64,000 nt of DNA, taken from the NCBI RefSeq assembly GCF_031202265.1, contig NZ_CP100604.1, positions 3,330,501-3,394,500 on the forward strand, read 5' to 3'. This DNA is from Bradyrhizobium sp. Ash2021. Its GTDB lineage: Bacteria > Pseudomonadota > Alphaproteobacteria > Rhizobiales > Xanthobacteraceae. Made by a program: the position numbers and the translations under genes. Positions 33,075 to 42,708 of the stretch are shown here, piece by piece; the stretch's first letter is position 1; every line of letters starts with the position of its first letter. The notes under the pieces were generated by a model. The model worked only from the letters and a program-made list of their open reading frames with translations. It had not been told where the DNA came from and searched no databases.

Positions 33075-34340
33075 GTGTCGGAACACGGCGACAAGGTTCA
33101 AGAATCCATCCCGGCGAAGCCGCGGCCACGCAAGATGCCGCGACTGCTCAGCGTAAGCGCCGTCGTCCTTGTGATGGCGGTCGCACTTGATGGAGTCTTA
33201 CTTCGTCAGTCGCAAGAGAAGGCGGTCGCTGCATGGACCGATGCTGCCGCGATACCGACTGTCAACATTGTTCATCCCACCAAAGGCGCGCCGGAGCAGC
33301 AAGTCGTCCTGCCGGGCGATATCCATGCCTGGTACGAAGCGCCGATTTACGCGAGGGTCAACGGCTATCTGAAGAACTGGTACTTCGACTTCGGAGCTCA
33401 GGTGAAGAAAGGTCAGGTGCTCGCCGATATCGAGACGCCGGAAATTGACGCCCAGCTGACGGCCGCCAAGGCCAAGCTCAATGCGGCAAGCGCCACGGTC
33501 AAGGTTCGGGACGCCGAAGCCCAGTTCGCCAAGACGACCTACGAGCGCTGGCGGGACTCGCCGCGCGGCGTGGTATCGGTCCAGGAACAGGACGCGAAAC
33601 AGGCGGACTATCAGAGCGGCATGGCGCGCCTCAACGCGGCCAAAGCCGATATGGTTATGGCCCAGGCCGATGTTGATCGCCTGGAATCGCTGCAAGCCTT
33701 CAAGCAGGTGGTCGCCCCCTTCGATGGCGTTGTGACCGCGCGCGAAACCGACATCGGCGCGCTCATCAATGCCGGTAGCAACGGCACGGCGCGGGAACTG
33801 TTCAGCGTTGCGGACATTCACAAGGTGCGCATCTACGTCAAGGTGCCCCAGCGGCAGGCCGCAAACATTCACCGGGGCCTGACGGTCGAACTGCGCCTGC
33901 CGCAATATCCGGGCAAGGTCTTTACGGCCAAGGCCACGACGACCTCACGCTCGGTCAACACGTCGTCGCGAACCCTGCTGGTCGAGCTTCAGGCAGACAA
34001 TCCGGATGGGCTGCTTCAGCCCGGCACTTATGTCGAAGCTCGGTTGAACCTTCCGAGCGATCCCAGCACCATGCTGATGCCGGCCAGCGCGATATTGTTC
34101 CGGCAAGATGGTCTGGAAGTCGCCGTGATCGGCGACGACGATAAGGTCACGCTGAAGAAGATCAGTTTGGGTCGGAACCTTGGCGTCCAGGTCGAAGTGA
34201 CGGGCGGTCTCATGCCGACCGACAGGGTCGTCGATAGCCCGCCCGATTCGCTTGGATCCGGCGACGTCGTGCGCATTGCCGGCCATCCCGCCCCAGGCAA
34301 CCCGCCGGATGGGTCAGAAAAGGAAGCTGAAGCGAACTAG
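33075..34340 (+). CDS. RND efflux periplasmic adaptor (membrane fusion protein)
   Basis: A 421-residue adaptor starting at GTG 33075, 14 bases after the permease stop. An N-terminal membrane anchor (LLSVSAVVLVMAVALDGVLL) is followed by the biotinyl-lipoyl halves YARVNGYLKNWYFDFGAQVK / QVLADIETPEID and VVAPFDGVVTARETDIGALI, a coiled-coil hairpin between them (rich in AKAKLNAASATVKVRDAEAQ) and the C-terminal beta-barrel and membrane-proximal domain (LLQPGTYVEARLNLP). It bridges the permease and the outer-membrane channel. A competing ATG at 33073 is out of frame. Operon with both neighbours. Confidence 0.9.
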   Translation: MSEHGDKVQESIPAKPRPRKMPRLLSVSAVVLVMAVALDGVLLRQSQEKAVAAWTDAAAIPTVNIVHPTKGAPEQQVVLPGDIHAWYEAPIYARVNGYLKNWYFDFGAQVKKGQVLADIETPEIDAQLTAAKAKLNAASATVKVRDAEAQFAKTTYERWRDSPRGVVSVQEQDAKQADYQSGMARLNAAKADMVMAQADVDRLESLQAFKQVVAPFDGVVTARETDIGALINAGSNGTARELFSVADIHKVRIYVKVPQRQAANIHRGLTVELRLPQYPGKVFTAKATTTSRSVNTSSRTLLVELQADNPDGLLQPGTYVEARLNLPSDPSTMLMPASAILFRQDGLEVAVIGDDDKVTLKKISLGRNLGVQVEVTGGLMPTDRVVDSPPDSLGSGDVVRIAGHPAPGNPPDGSEKEAEAN

Positions 34341-34651
34341 AGCTGGGCTTGCGTCGGCCACGCACCCTCCCGTCAGATTGCGATCATCGACGGAAAGAAT
34401 TGTGGTAGAGTTTCGAAGAGGGCAAGACCGGATAGACGATGGAGATGTCGCGCAGGCCGAATCTTGCCCCAAGGCAGGTGATAAGGTTGCGTGAACCTTA
34501 GCAGCTAAATCGTCTTTGGAATGAAGGTTGATGGGCATGAGCCCAGTGGCCGGCCTTCAGGGGAGTGAGTCGGAGAACGTCGCGACGTGAATGCGTCGGA
34601 ATGAAATGAATCCAGATTTGTCGCAGCCTTTGATAATGGCAGGGGGACAAT
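34341..34651. other. Intergenic region, no recognised gene
   Basis: 311 bases between adaptor and outer-membrane gene. It carries no recognisable gene on either strand. AGGGGG (34641-34646) is the ribosome-binding site of the following gene. The gap is long for an efflux operon, so the outer-membrane gene may have its own promoter. Confidence 0.5.
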
Positions 34652-36235
34652 ATGAGTTCACTCCTTTCCAGGCGGGTATTTAGAGGTTGGATTGCGTGCT
34701 GCGGAGCCGCAGGTCTGTCGGCTTGTTCCGTGGGCCCTGATTTCCAGCTTCCCGAAACGGGGCTTCCGGAACGCTACCTCGCTGGTGTGAACACCAGTAA
34801 GACCGCCCCGGCCTCCGAGCTCGTGGCAAGCGTCAATCTCACGCAATGGTGGCGCTCCTTCCGGGACCCTCGACTTGTTTCGCTTGTCGAGCAGTCAATC
34901 GCCGCCAATCCGGATATCGCAATCGCGCTTGCGCGATTGCAGCAGGCCCGCGCGCAGCAATTCATCGCGATTGGCGCGGCGCTTCCGAAGGGGGAGTTGT
35001 CGGCGGGCGCTGCTTATGGAACCGGCACCGACAATACTCGCGCACGCGTCGGGGACACGCTGCATAGTGCGGCCAATACGACCGGCTATAATCACATAGA
35101 CGAAGCCGGCGGCTTCGATGCCGCGTGGGAGCTTGATATTTTTGGCAAGCTGCGTCGCGAGATCGAGGCCTCCCATTTGGATGCGCTGGCGGCCGCGAAG
35201 GCCCGCGACGCGGTTCTCGTATCGGTCATCGCCAACGTTGCTCGCGCGTACATCGAGCTGCGGGGTTTTCAGGCGCAGGCCGCTGTAACCCGCAGCAACA
35301 TCGAATCTGCCCGGCGGCGTCTTGAATTCGTGCAGGACCGCTTCAACCAGGGACTCACCAACGAGCTCGATGTGACGCTGGCGCAACGCCAGCTGGCCGC
35401 TTTCGAGGCCGGCCTCGGACCGCTCACGGGCCAGGTCCAGTCAAGCCGCTACGTCATCGCCGCCTTGCTCGGACAGTATCCGGAGACGTTGGCGAAAGAA
35501 CTCAGGGCGGATGGACCCGCTCCACGTTTTCCGGCCAAGGTTCCGACCGGGCTGCCGGTCAGTCTGTTGCAGCGGCGTGCGGACATTCAGCAAGCGGAAT
35601 TTGAGATAGGGGCCGCGACAGCCCGCATGGGATCTGCAATCGCCGATCTTTTCCCGCGCGTGGCTGTGACAGGTGCCGTGGGCGGGCAGGGCGGTCCGCG
35701 TGCTGCTACCGGAACACCCATTACGTTCATCGGCGGGATTGGTCCGGCGCTCTACTGGCCGGTCCTGGACTTCGGGACCCTGGATGCGCGTATCGAGGTG
35801 GCTGACTATCGGGCCCGCGAAGCGCTGCTTCGATACAAGGCGAATGTGCTAGGTGCCGTGCAGGAGGTAGACCAGGCGATTGCGGCTTACAACGCCGAAC
35901 AGAGTCGGCTGGACAGCCTTTCCCGCGCCCGCGGTGCCGCGCTTGACGCAGTCAGGCTTTCGACCGAGCGCTACGAGAGAGGGCTGACGGACTTCCTCAA
36001 CGTCCTCGATGCCGAGCGACAGCGGTTTGAAATCGAAGCCCAATACGAGATCTCCCGGCGGATAGCAGGCGTTCAGCTGGTCGCCCTCTACAAGGCACTC
36101 GGCGGCGGATGGGAGCACTACCAGGCAGTTCCACCCATCCGGCTCCCAGAGCCTGCGATCGCCGCAGCGGCACGGGAATCCAACGGTCTGCGTCCGATCT
36201 CGACAGATCCGGGCTTATCGCAGGCCCAACCCTGA
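34652..36235 (+). CDS. Outer-membrane efflux lipoprotein (NodT/OprM type)
   Basis: A 527-residue TolC-like factor. The lipobox LSAC after a hydrophobic stretch (residues 12-25) predicts lipidation at Cys25, followed by SVGPDFQLPE, a motif typical of NodT-type proteins. The body shows two OEP repeats: IALARLQQARAQQFIAIGAA, GFDAAWELDIFGKLRREIEA and LQRRADIQQAEFEIGAATARMG, YRAREALLRYKANVLGAVQE. It provides the outer-membrane channel for the RND pump upstream; the other RND pair in this window (57796-62167) has no such gene and might share it. Confidence 0.9.
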   Translation: MSSLLSRRVFRGWIACCGAAGLSACSVGPDFQLPETGLPERYLAGVNTSKTAPASELVASVNLTQWWRSFRDPRLVSLVEQSIAANPDIAIALARLQQARAQQFIAIGAALPKGELSAGAAYGTGTDNTRARVGDTLHSAANTTGYNHIDEAGGFDAAWELDIFGKLRREIEASHLDALAAAKARDAVLVSVIANVARAYIELRGFQAQAAVTRSNIESARRRLEFVQDRFNQGLTNELDVTLAQRQLAAFEAGLGPLTGQVQSSRYVIAALLGQYPETLAKELRADGPAPRFPAKVPTGLPVSLLQRRADIQQAEFEIGAATARMGSAIADLFPRVAVTGAVGGQGGPRAATGTPITFIGGIGPALYWPVLDFGTLDARIEVADYRAREALLRYKANVLGAVQEVDQAIAAYNAEQSRLDSLSRARGAALDAVRLSTERYERGLTDFLNVLDAERQRFEIEAQYEISRRIAGVQLVALYKALGGGWEHYQAVPPIRLPEPAIAAAARESNGLRPISTDPGLSQAQP

Positions 36236-36717
36236 TGCGCTGATCGATGCTTTTTTGAACTCGAATCTGGTGAGGCCTGCGCGTTCGCTTCTTACAGGAG
36301 TTCGTCGTTTTATTCTGAACGGCGCGCCAGTTTCTGTCAAAACCGCAACGTCTTGGCTGCCTCACCAGGCTCTCTGCTGATCCGTAGCAAGCTTTGGCAA
36401 CCGGTAAGTCAGTCCCAGTGTGTGCCGAAAATTAGTTCAGATTCTGCGATACTTATGGTGAAGGCCGCCAAGGACAGGTCGTGAGACGACGGCGCCGAGG
36501 CGCTCAATCGCGCAATGGATCGGCACCTTTGAGACATGCCGACTGCGTCGAGCAATGTCCGAGTTCGACGTCTCAAATCGCTTTCATCCAAAGACAACGG
36601 CCGTCAGTTAGGCTCACGAATGAATTCGTATTTAATTGGCAGGTCCGCGCGGGCCGCTATCTCCCGTGAGTCACACACAGTGCAACCGATGAAGTCATCG
36701 CAAAACAGGAGTGTTCA
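36236..36717. other. Intergenic region, no recognised gene
   Basis: 482 bases between the efflux lipoprotein and the catalase-like gene. No family-like reading frame is visible on either strand; short open frames have no recognisable start or motif. CAGGAGTG at 36707-36714 is the ribosome-binding site of the next gene. It may be a decayed regulator or simple spacer. Confidence 0.5.
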
Positions 36718-37797
36718 ATGTCCAATGGAAATGAAGGCCACAGCCGCAGGCAGGTCCTTACGACAGTCGGAAGTTTATCAATTGCGGGAGCGATGGGACA
36801 AGCCATCGCCTCGTCATCGCTCGTATCGCCAGCGGCGGCCGCCGAGCCGAACAGCGAGATCGCGGAAAAGACCTTCGAAGCGACCGCTGACAACGTCGTG
36901 AATACGCTCGAAGCAGCTTACGGCGTCAATCAAGGCAAGCGGAGAAATCATACTAAGGGGTTCGGAGCACTGGGCATATTTGTCGGTGCACCGGAGGCAG
37001 CGGAATATTCGCGCTCGCAGCTATTTTCCGGACAGGAGATCGAGGTTGTCGCGCGGTTTTCCCTGGCTGGTGGTGACCCTGAAGCCTCCGATACGGAAAA
37101 AAGTCCGCGGGGGCTTGGCCTTCAATTCCGGCTGCCGGGCGGCAGTCTGCATCACATCACGATGATTCACACGCCGATGTTCTTCGCAACGATGCCGAAG
37201 ACATTTCTCGATAAATTCCTCGCGCTGAGACCGGACCCCGCAACCGGGAAGCCTGATCCCGAAAAATTTAAGGCGTTCCTCAACAGCCACCCCGACAACA
37301 CGTCGCAGTTTCATTTCCTCCAGACCACCAACCCACCGCCAAGCTATGCCAACTGCTCCTTTTACGGCATTCACACCTTCAAGTTCGTCAACAAGCATAA
37401 CAAGGTCACCATGGTCCGGTTTCGCTTCGTGCCGCAGGATGGTGAAAAACAGCTCTCCGATGCCGAGCAGAAGTCCATGCCGCGAGATTTTCTCGAAAAG
37501 GCATTCATCCACCGCACGCATCGGGGTCCGGTGCGATGGGACATGCTGGTGACAATCGGCCAGCCAGGCGATCCCGAGGACGACCCGACAATACTGTGGC
37601 CCAACAATCGAAAGGAAGTAAGGGCTGGAACATTGACGCTTTCGTCAGCAATGCCAGACCCCAAGGCTGGGAGTTACAAGATAAATTTTGATCCGCTAAT
37701 GATGGCCGAAGGGATTGAGGCGACCAACGATCCAATTCTACTGTTTCGTTCACCATCCTATGCGGTGTCGCACACCAGAAGGCTGCGCGATCTGTAA
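36718..37797 (+). CDS. SrpA-type catalase-like haem protein, exported
   Basis: A 359-residue mono-domain catalase family protein with an N-terminal twin-arginine-like signal (HSRRQVLTTVGSLSIAGAMG, cut near AAAAEP). Catalase landmarks: distal His78 in KRRNHTKGFGALG, FSLAGGDPEASDTEKSPRG (the conserved catalase strand), and proximal haem ligand Tyr348 with Arg344 in LFRSPSYAVSHTRR. The short form without the C-terminal and wrapping parts is the SrpA (catalase-related peroxidase) type, which shows peroxidase activity. It would act in the periplasm. It stands alone between a 482-base gap and the second IS110 remnant. Confidence 0.88.
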   Translation: MSNGNEGHSRRQVLTTVGSLSIAGAMGQAIASSSLVSPAAAAEPNSEIAEKTFEATADNVVNTLEAAYGVNQGKRRNHTKGFGALGIFVGAPEAAEYSRSQLFSGQEIEVVARFSLAGGDPEASDTEKSPRGLGLQFRLPGGSLHHITMIHTPMFFATMPKTFLDKFLALRPDPATGKPDPEKFKAFLNSHPDNTSQFHFLQTTNPPPSYANCSFYGIHTFKFVNKHNKVTMVRFRFVPQDGEKQLSDAEQKSMPRDFLEKAFIHRTHRGPVRWDMLVTIGQPGDPEDDPTILWPNNRKEVRAGTLTLSSAMPDPKAGSYKINFDPLMMAEGIEATNDPILLFRSPSYAVSHTRRLRDL

Positions 37798-38154
37798 TCA
37801 ATCGGGAGCCGCCCCATCTCGTTCGTCCGCTCGGACGAAATAGTCGAATGGGCGCGGCGACTTCCGAAAGTGGCACTTGTCGGACGTGGCGCGATGTCCG
37901 TGGCGCGATGTCCGACTTGAGTCCGTAATGCGCTTCAAAGCGGACATTGGGGCTCGCTGAGCGCTGTTCGATACTTCGCAGGCATAGCGCGAAAAGGCCG
38001 TTGGACATTGCATCCAGCGGCCACCGGGCTCAAAATCAATTGGCTATGAATGACCCGCCGCGGTGCTTATAGACTTGCATAGCGCCAGCAGCAGGCGCGA
38101 ATCACAAAATGCCTTCCGGCGAAGGAAAAAAGGAACTGTGGCGGCGCGACCACA
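37798..38154. other. Intergenic stretch with degenerate repeat and short tandem duplication
   Basis: On the minus strand words such as SALKRITDSS and FDYFVRADE resemble a dispersed alphaproteobacterial repeat that is often mis-annotated as small proteins (inference, from memory of such sequences). CGTGGCGCGATGTC is tandemly duplicated at 37885-37898 and 37899-37912. No gene is called. Together with the IS110 remnant and the gap 38431-38697, in which I see nothing, it forms a 900-base gene-free region. Confidence 0.4.
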
Positions 38155-38430
38155 CTGTCCCTTCGAATAGGGGCGCACGTATTTCGCCGGCATCAGTCGG
38201 GCGTCGTGGCCGAGCATTTGGAGCTTGCGACTGAGATGATGCGCGCCGACGCAGGCCTCCATACCGATCAAGCACGGCGGCAGGTTGGCGAGCCGCGTTT
38301 CCACCTGGCCGCGTGACCACTTCTGCCGCAGCACGATGGCACCGCGGTGATCATGACCCACGATGTGGAACGAGTTCTTGCCGATATCGACGCCGATCAC
38401 GGCGATCACTGCGTTGAGTTTCTGAGATAT
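38155..38430 (-). pseudogene. IS110-family transposase N-terminal remnant, start codon lost
   Basis: On the minus strand the 92 codons from 38430 read SQKLNAVIAVIGVDIGKNSF, then LRQKWSRGQVETRLANLPPC, GMEACVGAHHLSRKLQMLG and LMPAKYVRPYSKGQ, the RuvC-like N-terminal domain of an IS110 transposase (GVDIGK with the catalytic Asp, IGMEAC with the Glu). An AAGGAG site stands six bases before ATA at 38430-38428, where ATG is expected, so the start was lost by one G-to-A change. The similarity stops after YSKGQ. It is a different lineage from the remnant at 27918. Confidence 0.78.
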
Positions 38431-38697
38431 GGCGTGCTCCTTGTCTTGAGTGCCCTTTGCCAGTTTCTCGTACTGGCAGGGCCGGAGCACGGCCGGACCA
38501 TTTCATTAGCTGACCCTCATCGGCGGTCGCCCTAGAGCAACTGTCGCCGCCGAACCCTTTTGGCCCTTTGAGATGACTGTGGCTCGGTTGCCACTCGCAT
38601 CGGAATTTTTTGTCATCGCTGCATATGGCGCCGACTTTGTCTTGCCAACCAACTTTACCATCCTACAATTATGCATTGTTGAGCCAGGGAGGCTCGC

Positions 38698-40206
38698 ATG
38701 GCAAAGCTCGGCATTTTTGCTGCAGTGATCCTCGCGGCCGCTGGCGCCTTCTGCGGGGTGGAGGCGCGGGCCGCCGACGTCCTCCCGGCCGGGGCCGCCG
38801 CGGCGACGGCGGCTTCCACGCCCAAGCCATGCACCGACGGTTGGGGCTTTATTGCCACGGACTGCCAGCTGACCTGGCAGGGCATCACAGTCTACGGCGC
38901 GATTGACACGGGGTTCGGCTGGCAGAGCCACGGCGCGCCGTGGGATCCACGATCCGCTGTCGGAGCCTCATACTTAATCCAGAAACAGAACAACTTGGCG
39001 CTGTGGGGCCCTGCACCCAACGCGTTGTCCAATTCATTCATTGGAATCAAGGGAACTGAGCCGATCGGCGGGAACTTATCTGTTGTCTTTGCTCTGGATG
39101 CCGGCTTCGACCCATATTCCTTGCGCTTCTCCAATGGACCGGGATCGATTGCTGCGAACGCCGGCATCCCCCAAAACTTTGCAACCGCCTACTCCGATTC
39201 AAGCCGAGCGGGCCAGTGGTTCAACGGCCAGGGTTATGTCGGCGTCAGTTCTCCGACCTATGGCACCCTGACCGTTTTCCGACAGAACTCGCTGACCCTG
39301 GACGCTGTCTTCGACTACGATCCGTTCGGCGCCTCTTACGGCTTCTCGCCCATCGGCTTTCAGGGAATAACCTGCGGCGGCGGCAATACCGAAAACTGCA
39401 GAAATTCGACCTCACTGAAATATCGGGTCAATGTCGGCCAGTTCCGGGCGGCGGCGCTGTGGCAGTTCGGCGGCTACGCCCAGAACAATGCCTCCAATGG
39501 AGCATACCAGTTCCAGGCCGGCGGCGATATCTCAACGTGGGGCAAAGGTGTGCTCTCGCTCGACGCAATCTACAGCCATGTCACAGATTCCGTGTCTGTC
39601 GCACTTGCGCCGGGAAGCAATAACGCCAATGGCGTGCCGATACCCCCGTTCCTGCCACAGACGCTCACAGCGACGATCTCCGACAATGAAGCCGTGATGC
39701 TTGTGGCCAAATACACCAACGGACCGCTGAAGGTGTACGCCGGTTACGAACATATTCGATATATGGCGCCCAGCAATCCGCAGACCGCTTTTACCGATAT
39801 CTCGGGAAGCTTTCTTTGTATGGGTTGTGATGCGATCAACAACACGAATATCAACAATACCGCCTTCGGCGTGAACGGTCTTGGTAACAAAACTTTCCAA
39901 GTCATGTGGGCCGGCGCCAAGTACGCTGTTACCGAAAATCTGGATGTGATCGGCGCCTATTACCACTACATCCAGAATTCCTATTTCGGCACCCCCGCCG
40001 CTGGGCCCGCCTTCTGCTCCGACAGCTCGCACCCGCAATGCGCCGGGACGTTCGACGGGATCTCTGCCGCTATCGATTGGCGGTTTGCACCAAAGTGGGA
40101 TGTCTATTCCGGGATCATGTTCACGCAGGTGAATGGCGGATTGGCCTTCGGCTTTCTCCAGCGCAACAACATCGCTCCCACAGTCGGATTGCGGTTCCGC
40201 TTCTGA
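38698..40206 (+). CDS. Outer-membrane porin
   Basis: A 502-residue porin with a Sec signal peptide (MAKLGIFAAVILAAAGAFCG, cut near EARAA). The body consists of short amphipathic strands typical of trimeric general porins (VYGAIDTGFGW, NSFIGIKGTEPIGGNLSVVF, YVGVSSPTYGTLTVFRQNSL) and ends in the C-terminal outer-membrane targeting strand TVGLRFRF with terminal Phe. Paired Cys (CTDGWGFIATDC, CGGGNTENC, CMGC) may form periplasmic loops' disulfides. It stands alone, with the stop facing the hydroxyacid dehydrogenase stop. The substrate range cannot be inferred. Confidence 0.88.
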   Translation: MAKLGIFAAVILAAAGAFCGVEARAADVLPAGAAAATAASTPKPCTDGWGFIATDCQLTWQGITVYGAIDTGFGWQSHGAPWDPRSAVGASYLIQKQNNLALWGPAPNALSNSFIGIKGTEPIGGNLSVVFALDAGFDPYSLRFSNGPGSIAANAGIPQNFATAYSDSSRAGQWFNGQGYVGVSSPTYGTLTVFRQNSLTLDAVFDYDPFGASYGFSPIGFQGITCGGGNTENCRNSTSLKYRVNVGQFRAAALWQFGGYAQNNASNGAYQFQAGGDISTWGKGVLSLDAIYSHVTDSVSVALAPGSNNANGVPIPPFLPQTLTATISDNEAVMLVAKYTNGPLKVYAGYEHIRYMAPSNPQTAFTDISGSFLCMGCDAINNTNINNTAFGVNGLGNKTFQVMWAGAKYAVTENLDVIGAYYHYIQNSYFGTPAAGPAFCSDSSHPQCAGTFDGISAAIDWRFAPKWDVYSGIMFTQVNGGLAFGFLQRNNIAPTVGLRFRF

Positions 40207-40422
40207 AAGCCGGCCACGACCGATCTGTGGCTGTGCTTCGGACGGCGGCGCTGAAGCCTGCCGACGACCGGAATGCTGCGGCTTCCCCATGCCGACCCGA
40301 CCTCTCGGCGAAGCATCCGTGAGATTTCCGGCGCCGACCGATTTTGGGAAAGTTCCTCTCAGTTGACGCAAGCAATATCACCGCTGCATCCACCTTTAGG
40401 AAACAACTTCCATCAACATCCG

Positions 40423-40453
40423 CCCCTCTCCCGAGAACACAAGGGGAGAGGGG
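40423..40453. terminator. Hairpin between convergent genes
   Basis: CCCCTCTCCC and GGGAGAGGGG (40423-40432 and 40444-40453) form a perfect 10-bp stem around an 11-base loop. It lies between the converging porin and hydroxyacid dehydrogenase genes, 19 bases from the latter's stop. No T-run, so termination is an inference; it also resembles the hairpin at 19855. Confidence 0.45.
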
Positions 40454-40471
40454 AAGTAAGGGCGTCCGTGC

Positions 40472-41389
40472 CTACTTCGAACCCTTCGCAATCCTCCGGC
40501 AATGCGCCCACGCGGCGCCGATCAAATTCTCGCTCGCCTCGGGCGTGCGGAAGGCCGAATGCGCCGACAGCGTCACGTTCGGCAGCTTGGTCAGCGGATG
40601 ATCGGCCGGCAGCGGCTCGACGTTGAAGACGTCGAGGCCGGCGTGGCGGATCTGGCCTGACTTCAAGGCATCGATCATCGCAGCTTCATCGACGATGGCG
40701 CCGCGCGCGGTGTTGACCAGGATCATGCCGGGCTTCATCGCCTCGATGCAGGCGCGCGAGACCAGCCCGCGGGTCTCGTCGTTGAGCAGCAGATGGATCG
40801 ACACCACATCGCTCTCGGTCAGGAGTTCGTCCAGATCGACAAACTCGACTTTTGGATGTTTCTTCGGCGACCGGTTCCAGGCGATCACGCGCATGCCGCT
40901 GCCGGATGCGATGCGCGCGACTTCGGCGGCGATGCCGCCGAAGCCGATCAGGCCCAGCGTCTTGCCGGTGAGCTGCATCGCGTCCTCGCGCAGCCAGTTG
41001 CCGGCGCGCATCTCGCGGTCCATTCGCGCGATGCCGCGCGCGGCTTCCCACATCAGCGCGATGGCGCATTCGGCGACCGCGGTATCGCCATAGCCCTTGA
41101 TCAGATGTACGGCGATGCCGAGCTCGTCGAGTTCTTCCGGGTTCATGTAGCTGCGCGCGCCGGTGCCGAGGAACACCACGTGCTTAAGACCGGTGCACTT
41201 CTTCGCCACCTCGGTCGGCAGCGCGGTGTGATCGACGATCGCGATGGCGGCGCCATCCAGCAGTTTCGGATATTGATCTGGTGTGATGTCCGGGTTGCGA
41301 TTAATGCGAACCTTTGGATCGCCGGATTTTTCCAGCCGCTCAAAAATCACCGCCAGCGATTCATTGGCATCGACAAAAACACCGTGCAC
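40472..41389 (-). CDS. D-isomer-specific 2-hydroxyacid dehydrogenase family protein
   Basis: A 305-residue NAD-dependent dehydrogenase. GLIGFGGIAAEVARIASGSG is the Rossmann fingerprint, LVNTARGAIVDE with the active-site Arg, FNVEPLPADHPLT with the Glu and SAHSAFRTPEA with the His supply the catalytic Arg-Glu-His set. It is the distal gene of a leftward unit: LysR regulator, M20 hydrolase, this enzyme, with gaps of 41 and 27 bases. It probably interconverts a 2-hydroxyacid and 2-oxoacid released by the upstream hydrolase. Exact substrate unknown; D-3-phosphoglycerate dehydrogenase-like members are excluded by the short length. Confidence 0.85.
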   Translation of the reverse strand: MHGVFVDANESLAVIFERLEKSGDPKVRINRNPDITPDQYPKLLDGAAIAIVDHTALPTEVAKKCTGLKHVVFLGTGARSYMNPEELDELGIAVHLIKGYGDTAVAECAIALMWEAARGIARMDREMRAGNWLREDAMQLTGKTLGLIGFGGIAAEVARIASGSGMRVIAWNRSPKKHPKVEFVDLDELLTESDVVSIHLLLNDETRGLVSRACIEAMKPGMILVNTARGAIVDEAAMIDALKSGQIRHAGLDVFNVEPLPADHPLTKLPNVTLSAHSAFRTPEASENLIGAAWAHCRRIAKGSK

Positions 41390-41416
41390 GGGAATTCTCC
41401 GATTATGGGATGATGG

Positions 41417-42667
41417 TCAGGACGCGACGCCGGCGAGCGCCAGCACGGTATGCATCAACACGTTGGCACCCGCCGTGCAATCGGCTTGGGTCGCATCCTC
41501 CAGCTCGTTGTGGCTGATGCCGTCCTTGCAGGGAACGAACACCATCGCGGCCGGCATGATGGTGTTGAGGTTGCAGGCATCATGACCCGCGCCTGAGGTG
41601 ATGCGGCGGTGGGAATAGCCGAGCATCGTGGCGGCGTTCTCGACCGCATCGACCAGCTTGGGATTGAAGTGCGTCGGCGGCTTGCGCCAGACCAGATCGA
41701 GCTTGACCTCGACCTTGCGCCGGGCGGCGATTTCCGCGATCGCCGCGCGCAGATCCTTGTCGAGCGCGTCCATGATCGCGGCATCGGCGCTGCGGCAGTC
41801 CATTGTGAAAGCGATTTCGCCGGGGATGACGTTGCGCGAGGGGTTGGCGATCACGGATTCGCCGATGGTGCCGACCGCCTTCGGGCCGTGTTTCCTGGCG
41901 ATGGCCTCCATCGCCAGCACGATTTCCGACAGTGTTGCCAGCGCGTCGCGGCGCAGCGGCATCGGCGTCGAGCCGGCGTGGCTCTCAAAGCCGGTGATCT
42001 TGCCATCGTACCACAGCACGCCCTGGCCGGAATCGACCACCCCGATGGTCTTGCTCTCGGCTTCGAGAATCGGCCCCTGTTCGATGTGCAGTTCGACGAA
42101 TCCGGAGAATTTTTGGCGGCCGACCGGGCTTGCGCCGCGATAGCCGATGCTGTCGAGCGCTTCGCCGACGGTGACGCCTTCGGCATCCTTTCGCGACAAA
42201 ATATCGTCGGTGGTGAAGTCGCCGACATAGGCGGCCGAGGCCATCATCGCCGGCGCGAACCGCGAGCCTTCCTCATTGGTCCAGTTGCAGATGCAGATCG
42301 GCATCTCGGTTTCGATCCCGGCATCGTTGAGGGTGCGGACCACTTCGAGTGCGGCCAGCGTGCCGAGCACGCCGTCATATTTGCCGCCGGTCGGCTGGGT
42401 GTCGAGATGCGAGCCCATGCCGACCGGAGGCTTTGACATGTCGCGCCCCTTGCGCAGGCCGAACATCGATCCGAGCGTGTCGACATGGACCTCGAGGCCC
42501 GCAGCCTCGCAGGCTTTGCGGAACCAGTCGCGCACCTGCTTGTCCTCGGGGCCCAGCGTCAGCCGCCGCACGCCGCCTTTGGGCGTGGCGCCGAATTTCG
42601 CGGTTTCGTGAATCGTGTCCCACAGGCGGGCGGAATCGATTTGCAAATTGGATGCGATTTTTGTCAT
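41417..42667 (-). CDS. M20 family N-carbamoyl-amino-acid hydrolase / allantoate amidohydrolase-like
   Basis: A 416-residue metal-dependent amidohydrolase of the HyuC/AllC/ureidopropionase branch. Metal and substrate residues lie in GMGSHLDTQPTGGKYDGVLG (His and Asp), NWTNEEGSRFAPAMMAS (Glu pair), LHIEQGPILE (His) and AGHDACNLN near the C terminus (His). Members split N-carbamoyl-L-amino acids, ureidopropionate, ureidoglycolate or allantoate, releasing CO2 and ammonia. Between a LysR gene and a hydroxyacid dehydrogenase gene on one strand. Allantoate/ureidoglycolate or N-carbamoyl amino acid substrates both fit; the neighbours do not decide. Confidence 0.85.
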   Translation of the reverse strand: MTKIASNLQIDSARLWDTIHETAKFGATPKGGVRRLTLGPEDKQVRDWFRKACEAAGLEVHVDTLGSMFGLRKGRDMSKPPVGMGSHLDTQPTGGKYDGVLGTLAALEVVRTLNDAGIETEMPICICNWTNEEGSRFAPAMMASAAYVGDFTTDDILSRKDAEGVTVGEALDSIGYRGASPVGRQKFSGFVELHIEQGPILEAESKTIGVVDSGQGVLWYDGKITGFESHAGSTPMPLRRDALATLSEIVLAMEAIARKHGPKAVGTIGESVIANPSRNVIPGEIAFTMDCRSADAAIMDALDKDLRAAIAEIAARRKVEVKLDLVWRKPPTHFNPKLVDAVENAATMLGYSHRRITSGAGHDACNLNTIMPAAMVFVPCKDGISHNELEDATQADCTAGANVLMHTVLALAGVAS

Positions 42668-42708
42668 TGAGCTATTCCGGAGCTATTCCAAAGATCAGGC
42701 GATCCGTT

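Noticed and set aside
38044..38154. Continuation of the IS110 transposase to the left of 38155
   Set aside because: After YSKGQ the translation (CGRAATVPFFLRRK...) no longer resembles the family.
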